This document shows positions 1 to 10,809 of a stretch of 62,000 nucleotides of DNA, piece after piece. Origin of the DNA: Zygnema cylindricum (taxonomy: Eukaryota; Streptophyta; Zygnematophyceae; Zygnematales; Zygnemataceae). Within the stretch, counting starts at the first letter, position 1. Each line of letters begins with the position of its first letter. Under the pieces are notes generated by a model. That model was not told the DNA's origin, did no database searches, and saw only the letters and a program-made list of their open reading frames with translations. A program made the translations under genes and the position numbers. Where the stretch lies: assembly GCA_037447655.1 (NCBI GenBank), contig JBBHKE010000089.1, positions 40,679-102,678 on the forward strand, written 5' to 3'.

Positions 1-286
1 CACTGTTCTGTCATTTCCTCTTCTCACTATATCGACGTCTCTTTGACCTGTCGGAGAGACCTCCCTCTTTTATTTTTTCTCTTTTGTTTCTAGTTTGTTA
101 TAAACATAGATGTCTTGGTCTTTTTGTTTTTATGTTAATATGAGCATATTTGTATATTTATTTTTCCCTCTCTTTTTTCTTCTGTTTATATGTTTATACG
201 AGTATAATTGTATTTTTGTTTTTCTGGTTCTGTAGATACAAATATTGTTTGATCTTTGTTTTCTCTTTTTTATTTTCTCCCTCCAG

Positions 287-347
287 AGAGGCTGTCCAGT
301 TTCTCTGCAGCTATATCACTCTTCTCCTTTACTGTCTTGTCACTCAG
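287..347 (+). other. possible isolated exon (weak)
   Basis: A 61-base stretch is bounded by a pyrimidine-rich acceptor (ending CTCCAG) and a good donor (GTAAGA). Read in the open frame it encodes a hydrophobic peptide around QFLCSYITLLLYCLVTQ. I found no convincing partner exon on either side, so it may be the end of a gene lying left of the window or a chance signal in T-rich DNA. No function is proposed. Confidence 0.2.
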
Positions 348-462
348 GTAAGAATGTTTAAAAGAAATTTTCTTAAACCACATAAACTACTAATATAATG
401 AACCAGTTCATGTACTTCACATGTGTGTACTTCATATCTCCGTACTGTACTACATATATTTA

Positions 463-649
463 GTAGAACCTCAAGAACCTTTCTAAAACAATACAGCCTA
501 ATTCAATAGCCTCCATAATTCAATACCTGCGCCCGGGCCTGAGGGTGCCCCTTTGTAAATTATGAGCCTCCTTAATTCAATATAACCTGCAAATTCAATA
601 CTAACAGTAGTATAATACCCAAGAGTATTGTTATAGAGAGATTCTACTG
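463..649. mobile_element. pogo/Emigrant-like MITE
   Basis: The ends form short inverted repeats: GTAGAACCTC on the left and GAGATTCTACTG on the right. Both sides are flanked by TA. The interior repeats AATTCAATA several times. The terminal motif resembles the CAGTA-AAACCTC type ends known from plant pogo-derived MITEs (Emigrant family). The left end seems to lack its outermost CA. It is far too short to encode a transposase. Confidence 0.55.
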
Positions 650-3600
650 TAAACGACTTATGAAATAGTCTAATATTCAGATAAAAGTGTTTTTGGTTGG
701 TGCTTTATGTCTAAAATTATCTTTGTAACATTTTGTGGCTTACTTGTAGTTTTCAGTCTGTAACTTTAAAGAGTATGTCAGTTTCCTTTTTTTACTTTTT
801 CTCCCTCTTTCAGGTTCGTTTCATCCATTTTTTCTTTCTTTTCTTTCTCAGCTTATTTCAGCCACATTTCATCCATTTTGTTTTCCACTTCTCAAAAGTA
901 AATCATTGGTTTTTCTTTTCTTCTCTTTTTTCAGACTCATTTCATACACGCTCTTTCCCTTTTTCAGAAGGAAATCGCACTATTCTTTTTAAACCTTTTT
1001 TCTCATTTTTCTCTCCTTTCAATTTCATTTTATCCAATATGCTTTCCATTTTCAGTAACTGAATATGCACTAGTTTTTTTTGGTATTTCTCTCTTCTTGA
1101 TTTTGTTCATAAAATTTGAAACTCACAAAAAAATATAAGTAACATCAAAGAAACCCATAAAATCTTTTTTAACTTTGTGAGACATAAATGTACATGGGTT
1201 TTTTTTAACATTCCTGATCAACATTTTGCAAAAAGCTTTGCCTTCTTTTTCATCCATTTCTTTTCAAAAGTGTAGTTTTTAAAAAAAATGAAAACTTTCA
1301 CATCACATTTATTACAAGGATTCCACAAAATTCAAAACATTGTACTTCTCAGGTTTTACTTTTCGTTTTCTATAAGAACTCCGAGATTTTCCCCAAAAAG
1401 AAAAAAATCATCCACATTTTCAGTTTACCACGTACATTACATCTTGTTCTTTAAAAACCCCATCCTGCAAAACCACATCAAGTTCTTGCTTTCGGTGTTT
1501 TGTGTTTTGGGATTTTATTTTTTTGTGTTTTGGGATTTTTTTTTTGTGTTTTGTATTTTCTGTTTTGTGCTTTTTTTGGTTTTTGGCTTTCGGGTTGAAT
1601 TTTTTTCTTGATTTTGGTTTCTGTTTGTTTTTGGTTTTGGTGTCGGTTTCTGAGTTTAGTTTGTAATAATATTTTGGCCTAAGCATGTGAGAAACAAAAA
1701 AATGGGCGCATAAAACAAGAAAGACAGTCACACTTGTGCGATTTTTTTGTGACTCTTTCTTTGTCGATTTTATTTCTTCGACGAGATTACATCTTAGTCA
1801 TTTCACCTCTGAGAATAAAGTATTTTTTTTCATAAAGGGTACTGTTATAATCACTGGAAGATAATCTTGGTAACCACAAAAAATCAAATTTAACTTCTTT
1901 TAGTGGATTCGTACACAATCCTACACCAAATTAGTACATAATAAGTTGTATTATTACGTAGTGAACCTAATTATTTATTGATTTATTTAACCAAATTATT
2001 TATTTTCTTCCTTTTTCATTTCTTTACTTTTGTCGATTGCCCTTTGTTCCTTTTATTGGCTTCTTTTGACTTTTGTTTCTAGGCCATAATTTGGTGCTTT
2101 TGTTTTTCAATCCCATTTTTTATGGCGATTTTAATAGATGAGTTCGAATTTAAAACACACTATATTTGCGGAACATTTGAATGCAAAACTCAAGCCTTGG
2201 GCAAGACGTCACAAAAAACAAAAGTCTTCTCGCAATCCTTGTGCTGACGTCAACAATATGATTCAGTCAACCGAAGCCGAGTCAATGACGGCGGTCACAC
2301 AAGATCTTAATAGTGTGGAAATGGACAGTTTGGATGTTGAACTTGATTCAGAAGTAGGTGGATATCATATTAACGAGGAAGCGATAAGCAAGGAGAGGAA
2401 GAGTGAAAGAGATGAAATTGGTACCAATGACGACAGCGATAGTGATTTTTATTGATGAATTTCACTCAAATTATTTTAGTTTTATCGGGGTTATTCGAAG
2501 TTTACATAGGATGAGATTGTTATTGGAAGTAAGGGCGGGGATAAAAACGGTGTAGGATTCGTCTAGTGATATATAGTTGATGCTCAAAGTGTAATAGTGA
2601 ATGGCATTTTGTATGACAAACTTTGTTTGATAGGTGTTTGAAGGTCAGAGATTCTGCGATCTATTTATTTTGCGTTTTTACATGCAGGATTTAGTGAGGA
2701 ATTTGGGTGCACTTGAAAGTTGCTTTACCGGATTTATTAGAAGATATATCTTAACGCTTATGCTTCTTCTTTGTACATTTTATGTCTTTTTTAAATTTGT
2801 TGTTGGTGAACAATTGTCACGTTTTGAGAGGAACAAGAAAATCATGTCTAAAATTTTTGTGGGAACCATTTATATGGAGCCGGATTTTGGGATTGTTGAT
2901 GAAGAAGTTAGTAAATAAAAAAAAAACAAGAAAAAATAAACATTTCGCTTGATTGCCTTGGATCATACATTAAATAAAAGGTTCCGCTGGTTTGTACGGA
3001 GTTATCATGTAACATTGCTACCAACATTGCTTCATGTTACATCAAAATATATCAAAGTAGTTTTCCAATTGCAATTCCAGAATTTTATCTTGTGTTTGGT
3101 TATGCGTTTGAAGCCATGGTTCTTAAGTGAGGAAAAATGTGTCCACACTATCAATGGTTTGTGTGTATTTTACATGTAATTAATGTTGTTCGATGACAAC
3201 CGGTGCATCACCTCATACAGCTGAAAATGTGGCCATTATAGAACAAAAAGAAGAAATCTCTCAAAAAGACACCTATGAACTACTAACTTTGAGACACAAC
3301 TATTCATATTGTGAATATAACCAACGGATTTAGATTGCAACAATATGCAGAATACAGCATGTGCAGATGACACACGAAGTCTCATGCAAGATGCTCCTAA
3401 GGACACAAAGATATCCCACTCCAAAGGAGTTGCAATTCACAGGTTTTATTCCAAAAAGTGCGATGGAAAAAACCATCAAGGTTACAAAGGTACTCCAAAG
3501 TTCCCAAAATCAGCTCCTTGGAATCATGTCCTCTCAAATGTATATGAAATTGCCTAGAATATATACTCACAGGGTGTCTTACTATGCTACAATCCAAAAT

Positions 3601-3741
3601 TGGTGTAATCTCTTGTACCAGATACTATCGTACGACAAAGTACTAATAGTACGATTACTGTAGCCTGTCTAAGAACTAAAGCCAAAATTATTACCTTAAA
3701 TAAATTACAAATAGAACACTATTAAACTAATGAGAGAGCAG
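650..3741. other. AT-rich gene-poor stretch
   Basis: This is T-rich low-complexity DNA, notably 780-1060 and 1490-1660, where TTTTGTGTTTTGGGATT-type units repeat. Apart from the small ORF at 2138 I see no gene. The last 80 bases (3660-3741) resemble a stretch at about 5220-5313 inside the adjacent foldback element. Confidence 0.5.
2138..2455 (+). CDS. hypothetical small acidic-tailed ORF
   Basis: This 105-codon frame opens with ATG in AT-rich DNA. It has a basic segment near residues 18-33 (KPWARRHKKQKSS) and a strongly acidic C-terminus ending DDSDSDFY. That two-part composition is less random than the surrounding ORFs. I recognise no domain and see no splice partner. It could be a transposon gene remnant or chance. 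Confidence 0.2.
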   Translation: MSSNLKHTIFAEHLNAKLKPWARRHKKQKSSRNPCADVNNMIQSTEAESMTAVTQDLNSVEMDSLDVELDSEVGGYHINEEAISKERKSERDEIGTNDDSDSDFY

Positions 3742-4600
3742 ATAAGGGCGTGTCCCCATGTGTTCAAGTAAGGGTTCTTTTCCGTCGTTTTCACAGAAAA
3801 TGGAACTTGCAACAAGAAAACATTACGCCGTACGAAAAATGGGCAAAAGCACAAGTACATTTTGCGTCTTCTTGGAACTTGGAGGGTACGGCAATTTGGC
3901 GTTATTATCATCGCGACCCACTTCCAGCCCATCTTCACACTTGCACTGGAATCAAATTGCGACCTGATTTTAATCAAAATATTACCCTATTGACGAATAG
4001 AAAACTTGGATTGCACGTGTCAAAAGTTTTCGAAAAAAATTGCACGAAGGAAAGTACACGCTATTTTTTTCACTGCTCGTCACACGCATGCACATAAGAA
4101 AATGACAAACATGTACGGAAAAAAAATTGCTGGGGTCTCAGACCTCCACTTTCCTTTATGGGTCCTTTGCAAAATTTTACGTCGTCCTCGTCTCTCCCCC
4201 TCTTTCTCACTCGACCACTCCTCTTTCTCTCATGTTTACATGAGATGTAACAATAAGTATCAAATGAAAGATGTATTTTTTTCTTTTTTTTGAATATTTT
4301 TGGTCTAAAGTTTGATGGCATATCGAATGATAAAAGATAAGAAAACGAAATCGGGAAGCCATGGCGGAAAATGTACGTACTGATGACGTCACATGGTAGC
4401 ATGACTTCGCTATGTCACAAAACCCTAAACATTTACAACGTCACAAAAACCTCGACGTCTACAACCGTCGCCGTTTTTAGGAAGTTTCGTAGTTTCGTAC
4501 TCGTCTACATTTCGTTTCGTAGACTGTCGCACATTTTGTAGACGTCTACAATTGTCACATATTCGAAGTAATGAACGCACAAGTAACGATTGTAGAGTAC
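3742..4600 (+). repeat. left arm of foldback element
   Basis: This arm is the inverted counterpart of 5430-6289. It is dense in GACGTC and TACGTA palindromes, so the single strand could form local hairpins as well as the long arm-to-arm stem. ORFs on both strands here are by-products of the repeat. Confidence 0.75.
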
Positions 4601-5429
4601 AATTTGCATCGTCCTTGAACTTAGGATGTACGAAATTTTGTCGTCTTGTTTTTCGACCCACGGCGACGACAAAAAACGTCATCTACAAACCTATCTTTAA
4701 AACACATCAACGATGTGCTTTAAAACTAGGTATTTTCGATAAACAAATAGGAACATTTATTCGCACGTGCCGTAATTTTCGAAAATTTTCATACGATTTC
4801 CAAGGACAAAGAAAATAATAGAATTCGCTATGTTTTGTCCGTTTCGTTTACTACGACGAAAAGAAGTACACAATATGTTTGGTTTTGTCCGTTTTCGTCC
4901 AGTACGATTTTTTTTTTTGCACGAGTCTCCAAATTTCGATGCCATTTCACGTCGACCGGACAGGCGACGCAAAGGCAAAGTGCATCTTTTTCATATGTGA
5001 AACGGCACAGGTTGGAGGGCGATACGTCTACAATGCCACTGTAAGACATGCGACGTCATAAGCAGTTCCAAAAAATAACGTGCGACAACACAAATTGTAG
5101 ACGTTAACAGCCGTCACAAGTATTGTCAACGTATACAATAGTCACAAACGTAAGTTACGATTACGTTCTTACATATATGGACACTTGAAAACCGGGTCCG
5201 GCGGATCCCCGCTAAAATACAAAGTAAGTTCACTAAGTTAGAAGTACATTGGGATATACCCTAAGTAAATTACAAATTGAACAATATTAAACTAATGTAG
5301 AGCTGACAAGGTTCTGTCGTTGAGATATTTTTCGTTTGATTATGTTAGGGAGTTTGCCCATGTAACCGAAACTTTGGAATGTTCTTTGGATTTTAGCGTA
5401 GATTTTACGGTGTACTTTTAAAAGTGTTC

Positions 5430-6289
5430 CTATGTCAATCATTACTTGCCCGTTCATTACTTGAAATATGTGACAATTGTAGACGCCAGTTGTAGACGTC
5501 TACAATATGTGCGACAGTCTACTAAACGAAATGTAGACGACTACGAAACTTCCTAAAATTAGTGACGTCTACAAAAATGGCGACGGTTGTAGACGTTGAG
5601 GTTTTTGTGACATTGTAAATGTTTAGGATTTTGTGACATAGCGAAGTCATGCTACCTTGTGACGTCATTAGTACGTAAACTTTTCTTCATGGTTTCCTAA
5701 TTTATTTTTCTTATGTTGTATCATTCAATATGCCATCAAAATAAGACCAAAAATATTCAAAAAAAAAAAAAAACTTTCATTTGATACATTTATTGTTGCA
5801 TAGCTGTCAAGTGAGAAAGAGGGGGAGAGACGAGGACGACGTAAACTTTTGCGAATGACCCATGAATGAAAGTGGATGTCCGAGACCCCAACGATTTTTT
5901 TTCCGTTGATGCTTCTCATTTTCGTACGTATATACGTGTGACGAGCAGTTAAAAAAATAGCGTGTACTCTCCCTCGTTCAAAAATTTTCGAAGACGTTTC
6001 ATGCGTGCAATACCGTTTTATTATTCGTCAATAGGGTATTACTTTAATTAAAACCAGGTCGCGATTTGATTCCACTACAAGTGTGAAGATGAGCTGGCGT
6101 GACATGGAAGTGGGTCGAAAAGATAATAACGCCAAACAAACCTAATTTACAAGTTCCATGATGACTCAAAATATACTTTGGTTCACGCCCATTTTTCGTA
6201 CGACGTAAGATTTTCTCGTTGGAAGTCCTATTTTTTGTGAAAATGACGGAAAAAAATCCTTACTTAAACACATGGGCACACACCCTTAT
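5430..6289 (-). repeat. right arm of foldback element
   Basis: This is the inverted copy of the left arm. An A-run of about 15 at 5760 corresponds to the T-run at 4275. Small indels distinguish the arms. Confidence 0.75.
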
Positions 6290-6609
6290 TTTTGTGACAT
6301 CATTGAGTCATCAGCAAATCTTTAGTGGCGACTGGATTCCGTTGGTTGCCATGATCGGGCTGTTAGTGTTTAATGTTCATTCGTGACCATCCCAGATTAA
6401 CGGATAGGTCTGATGATCAAATCTTATGACGCGCGTCCGTAAGAAAGTTCAAATCTAAATGTAATGCTACCTGCCATGTGTTCATTGATGTTACACTACT
6501 TTTGGTGTACATTCAAAAGAGACGACTTGAAAATATTTGAAGTTCTCTAACTCTCTCTCACACACATCTTCTTTATTGAGAGAGCAAAGCCTTTTAAAAT
6601 AACACTCCC

Positions 6610-7126
6610 CCAAATCTTTGGACACTACTAATTACTTAAGCCGCATGCTTCCCTGCAAAACCATAACATCAATGTTGGGAGTGCTTTAGTCAACATGTCA
6701 CCAATCATTCCTCATCATGTAAGTAAGTCATATTTACAATTTTTGCAAGCACTTTCTCTCTAAAAAAATCCACCTGACATCCTTATGTTTACTTTTAAAA
6801 TGGTGGTTTCGATTAGATGCGGCAAAAATTGCGGCTTGATTATCACATCATAGTATTTGCGGGACAGATTGTATAATTCTCAGCTCTTAAAAAAATTACT
6901 TTATGTACATAAATTCCTTAACAGCTAAGTTGGCAGCCGTGTTTTTAGATTCGAGCCATGTTTTAAGATTCCGACCATGTTTTGAGATTCCAGCCATGTA
7001 TTTAGATTCCATTGTAAACTGAGCAGTAACATTTGAAGCTTGTAGCTCTAGCAGCAAGTCGCCTTTCTTTTGTTCTACGACCAACGGTGCAGATGGAGGA
7101 AAAGCAGTAGTAGTAGAAGTAGACAT
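6610..7126 (-). pseudogene. Copia remnant 1: gag start fused to RNase H
   Basis: On the minus strand, an ATG at 7126 opens a serine/threonine-rich gag-like start (MSTSTTTAFPPSAP). It runs directly into RNase H sequence (QFTMESKYMA, then a DNQAA motif and HHFKSKH after stops and frameshifts, to about 6640). Protease, integrase and RT are absent, so an internal deletion joined gag to the 3' end of pol. A purine-rich tract (GGGGGAGTG on the minus strand, about 6605) follows, as expected before a 3' LTR. It is non-functional. Confidence 0.7.
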
Positions 7127-8029
7127 GATACACTCTTAGAAGCTATCAAGAATCATACCAAACAGTAGTTTTCAAGTGCTCACCAAATCTTATACAAGCA
7201 TCCAAACTTCACAAACTCTATCAAAGTATAGAGCAACATAAACACTGACAACTCCCAAAGTTTCAGAGAATTGAACCGACAACACACAAGATATAATACT
7301 CAGAAGTTTCCCAAAACTGTTTGCAGTTTTACTACTTGGAAGTTTGGATACATAATGTGTTATGAGTCCTAAATCTTATACTTATGTTGTACCGGCGATA
7401 CCAGTGTACCTGAGAGGTACGTCAAACCACCAAGCTAACGCTAATCTGTCAAGCTACCACTCAACTACCACTAAGCTCCCACTGAGCAACTAGAATCGTA
7501 TCTATCGCAGTTACCCTGTACTGTACAGAATCACATTAAAAATATCGGACGTTGCGTTGTCCATACGGACCATATCAAACGTGATCGCATTTGCGTTGCC
7601 TTAATTTTGTCGCTGTCGCTTTGTTTTGACTGCGTCGCAGCTGCGTTGGTGCATCGCAGTTGCGTTGTTGCATCGCAGATGCGCTGTCTCCCCTCAATGT
7701 GTGACACGTATATGTGGATAAAAGTGCCAATCTTGTAATGTGCTTTAAGTGACGACACTATGCTTAAAGTGACGACACGTGTCTTAGAGATTTTTCTTTC
7801 TGTTCGTCACACTAATTTACTAAGACATAAAGCTTTCCAAAATCAGCACTCCCCTAAAGCTTTAGACTAAATATATCTGGCAGCTGCGATGTCACACTTA
7901 GCACAACATGGCAGCATAGCAGCGCAACATGGCAAATTAGCAGCGCAACAAACCAACTAATCACCTGGTTACACTACACCCTACTTTTGGCCTAGCGCAA
8001 CATGGCAGGATCGCAGTGCAGCAACTCAT
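7127..8029 (-). mobile_element. probable LTR-type DNA between Copia remnants 1 and 2
   Basis: No gene is seen. A purine tract (minus-strand GGGGAGTG near 7848-7855) marks the end of remnant 2, and an LTR would begin just left of it. The interval is rich in short repeats such as GTTGCGTTG/CAGTTGCG (7550-7690) and ACCACTAAGCTCC-like units (7430-7490). Its position lets it serve as the 3' LTR of remnant 2 and the 5' LTR of remnant 1. LTR ends were not proven. Confidence 0.4.
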
Positions 8030-8577
8030 CTATTCACCCAATCCTACTGCATCCCTATAATACTTCAGCTTGAGAACAAGAAGAGCTTTAGTAAGCATAT
8101 CAACAATCATTCTTGCGTCTGGCAGATAGCATAATTTGATCGCCCTAGAGAACACTTTTTCTCTTAGAAAGTGTAATCTTACATCGATGTGCTTACTCTT
8201 GAAGTGGTGACTTCGGTTAGAGGCAATGGCAATGGCAGCCTGGTTATCACACCGGATCACCTGTGGCCCAACCTGCATGTATCCTAATTCTTGTAACATG
8301 GATTTTACCCATAAGAGTTCTTTGAGGGCCGAGCTTGCTACCATATATTCTGGCTCCATTGTTGACTGTGCTGTAACCTTTTGAATTTTGCTGCTCCTGC
8401 AACAAGTTCCATTCCCAATTTGCAGCACGAATCCCGAGGTGGATTTTCGGCTTGGCATGTCGCCATAGCTTGCATCACTCTATGTTTGCAGTCTCACTTC
8501 TCCTCCGCCTAGTGTGAGTTTTGTTGTTCTATGGATACTACACCCACTGAAGATGAAGATGAGGCAGGAGTAGTCAT
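8030..8577 (-). pseudogene. Copia remnant 2: gag start fused to RNase H
   Basis: The open minus-strand frame 8458-8030 is Copia RNase H: SRKSTSGFV, the QSTMEPEYM active-site region, the RCDNQAAIAIA motif, HHFKSKHIDVRLHFLREK and the DMLTKAL tail. Just upstream, after about 90 bases, lies a gag-like ATG (8577) encoding MTTPASSSSSVG. As in remnant 1, everything between gag and RNase H is missing. The RNase H frame itself is intact, unlike remnant 1. Confidence 0.75.
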
Positions 8578-8615
8578 CACACTGAAGATGAAGATGAGGC
8601 AGGAGTAGTCATCAC
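8546..8615. repeat. 35-bp perfect tandem duplication at a gag start
   Basis: The 35 bases at 8546-8580 are repeated exactly at 8581-8615, including the gag ATG on the minus strand. The copy is perfect in otherwise decayed DNA, so the duplication is probably recent. Confidence 0.8.
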
Positions 8616-9460
8616 AGAATTAAAACAAGCAAGAAGCTCTCACAGATGATCAGAAAAACATACAACTTTGGAACACAGCCAAAGACAATTTAGGCAACCA
8701 AATGGCCTACAAATCTGCCACAATGCAGACAATACAAAGAGGAACACAAGTGCAAATTTACACAGAAATCTGCAAACATATGTGAGAAATACTCTCAGTC
8801 AAAGATATCAAAATGCTAAAGCATAATTTGATACAACAAGTTCCTAACTTATGAAATGGTTAAGTCCTACTCTTATACGTGAAAGATCTAACCTTCTGAA
8901 AGCTAATAGCCACATACTAACCTAACCAAGGTAAGAAGGCATATCAGCCATGCATCCATAATATCTACCTGAGCTCAGGAGGATACCTGAATATGTCAAG
9001 GTAAGTCATACAGAATGAATCTAAACTGAGTGCTTAATCAAACAAAACACGCCTAGGACAAAACAAGGATACGTTACGTCACACCGTGATCTATAAAACA
9101 TGTCGGATAATCATTGACGTGGTCCCGGTTAATCAGCGTTCGTCAGTAGCAAATCTCTGCCGTCCATCTTTCAAAAGTTTCATCCAAGATGAAACTTTGT
9201 GTGACACCTCGGTCTTCCGGTGAATCTGAGTCCTAGAACCGAGTCTATCGGAGTGTCTTATCTCAGTTTGCTGATGTGTGTCCCGCTAATGTGATACACA
9301 GTATACTCTGTCGCTGTTCACTGTCACACTAATTCTAGTACATATTGAAACCAGGCATCCACAAAATAAACCAAGTACATAGAAGACACTCCCCTCATAT
9401 AGGAGGCTTAGTGAGGACTAAAGCTTTCAAAACAACACTCCCATAAAGCTTTAGACTCTA
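8616..9460 (-). mobile_element. probable LTR/leader between Copia remnants 2 and 3
   Basis: No gene is seen. The interval lies between the gag start of remnant 2 and the purine tract of remnant 3 (TGGGAGTGTTG on the minus strand, about 9432). It therefore probably holds an LTR plus untranslated leader. It contains TGACGTGG-like elements near 9115. Exact LTR ends were not resolved. Confidence 0.35.
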
Positions 9461-9770
9461 CTAGCAATTAAGACTACATGCCTCTCTACATAATTTTAAT
9501 TTTGGTGCAGGCAAGGGTTTTGTCATCATATCTGCCACCATTTCCTCATCGAGTAAATAGTTAAGCTTCAAAATTCTAGCCATCACCTTTTCTCTCACAA
9601 AGTGTAATTTAATATCAATATGCTTACTTTTAAAGTGATGACTTGGATTAATAGCAATAGCAGCTTGATTGTCACACCATAGGACTTGAGGACTTGACTG
9701 CATGAATTTCAGTTCTTGTAAAAGAGATTTTACCCAAAGAAGTTCTTTAACAGCTGAGCTGGCTGCCATA
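9461..9770 (-). pseudogene. Copia remnant 3: RNase H 3' end
   Basis: The minus-strand frame encodes MAASSAVKELLWVKSLLQEL, a CDNQAAIAI motif, SHHFKSKHIDIKLHFVREK and the DMMTKPL terminus of Copia RNase H. The reading frame stops at 9770, where plus-strand LTR A begins. LTR A therefore probably inserted into this older element and cut the gene. Confidence 0.75.
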
Positions 9771-10809
9771 TGTTGAAATTAATACATTTCTAGAGTATTT
9801 TCTAGGTTTAAATATGTTAGTATGAAAGAAAAGAAAAGGACGGGCAGCCTGCCTCCACCTCCTCTCTCAAGCCCCCATACTTGTTCTAGTCACTGAAGGA
9901 TAAAGAGGGTGGTTGATCCATGGTTGCCTTAGTTCAACAAGCAGTTATTTTTAGTAGGTTACTAAAAATATACCTGACGGACTCGGGATTTGATCCCGGT
10001 ATCTGGGGTTCGTCAAGTTGGCCGATAGCGGTCAGTTTTATCCTATTAGACTAGGACCAATGCTAAATGATATAGTATGTGATAGATATATATATATATT
10101 TAGGGAGGAACAAATCCATTTAACTAAAACTATATACGGCATGCATAGATACAGTTTTATGAAAGTACGAAGTACGATTCTATTTCAAAACGGATACCAC
10201 GCATTTTGTTTCGACAGTGAAAAAAATGTCGCGCAAGTATTTATAACGGCTAAGATTGCGTCTCGCTATAAATCCAACGGCGCACATCATCGCCGAAATC
10301 CCGGAGTGGTCACTTTGGCGTTTTGTGACGTGGCATGACCTGGAGCCACGTGGAGAGATGACATTCGATCATGGGAATTATGAGAAATGTACAGACAAGT
10401 GAAAAGCAGACACGTGTTTGCTTAATAGCCTTGTCGTACATAGGTCGTACAAAAGGTACACCAACAGTAGTACTTTTTGGTACAGTACAGTAATTTGATT
10501 AGTCCGTAGTTCAGTATATAGAAGTTATTAGAGGGAATCAAGAATTAGAAATTTTTGGTAGGTAGTCACCTCTCCCTTTAAGAGTTTGTACAAATTGGCA
10601 TTTTTACTGCCTCATAACTTATCGGTTGGTTGGCCGTTTTCAGTGATTCTTTTTGCTACGGACTCATGAGAGTCCAGACTGGATAAGGGTGCAGTCAAAC
10701 TGTCATTTTGTCTTCCTGGACAGTAGTGGTTGTGGCTTAAAGTTGGTTAGTTAAATACAATCTAGAGGCTTTCTGTATTCTGTGGTCCAATGGAGGACAC
10801 AGGATTGCA
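9771..10809 (+). mobile_element. Copia LTR A
   Basis: The LTR opens TGTTGAAATT and closes with GGATTGCA (TG...CA), about 1039 bp. The same family recurs at 12544 and 17978, and inverted at 19711. It carries TGACGTGG (10326) and the palindromic G-box CCACGTGG (10346). Its 5' edge interrupts the RNase H of remnant 3. Confidence 0.8.

Larger units (their letters stand above)
3742..6289. mobile_element. foldback (long-TIR) DNA transposon, non-autonomous
   Basis: Two long arms are inverted copies of each other: about 3742-4600 and about 5430-6289. Matching landmarks run in reverse order. The outer ends are ATAAGGGCGTGT against ATAAGGGTGTGT. The CTCCACTTTC/GAAAGTGGA blocks, the GATGACGTCACATGGTAGCATG block and the TGTAGACGTCTACAATTGTC block also match. 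The arms differ by scattered substitutions, so the element is old. The spacer of about 830 bp encodes nothing recognisable and no transposase is visible. I could not identify a clean target-site duplication, so the superfamily (foldback or MULE type) is open. Confidence 0.8.

Noticed and set aside
1420-1731. Lys/Thr-rich minus-strand ORF
   Set aside because: It is the translation of a T-rich simple repeat (TTTTGTGTTTTGGG-like).
3345-3663. Overlapping ORFs near 3.4-3.6 kb with Lys-rich peptides
   Set aside because: The two frames overlap, neither has a recognisable motif, and no splice partners are seen. This is probably chance or unreadable transposon debris.
7540-7700. Possible CRISPR-like spaced repeats (GTTGCGTTG units)
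   Set aside because: The units are irregular in length and spacing, and lie in a eukaryotic LTR-like region. They are a degenerate minisatellite.
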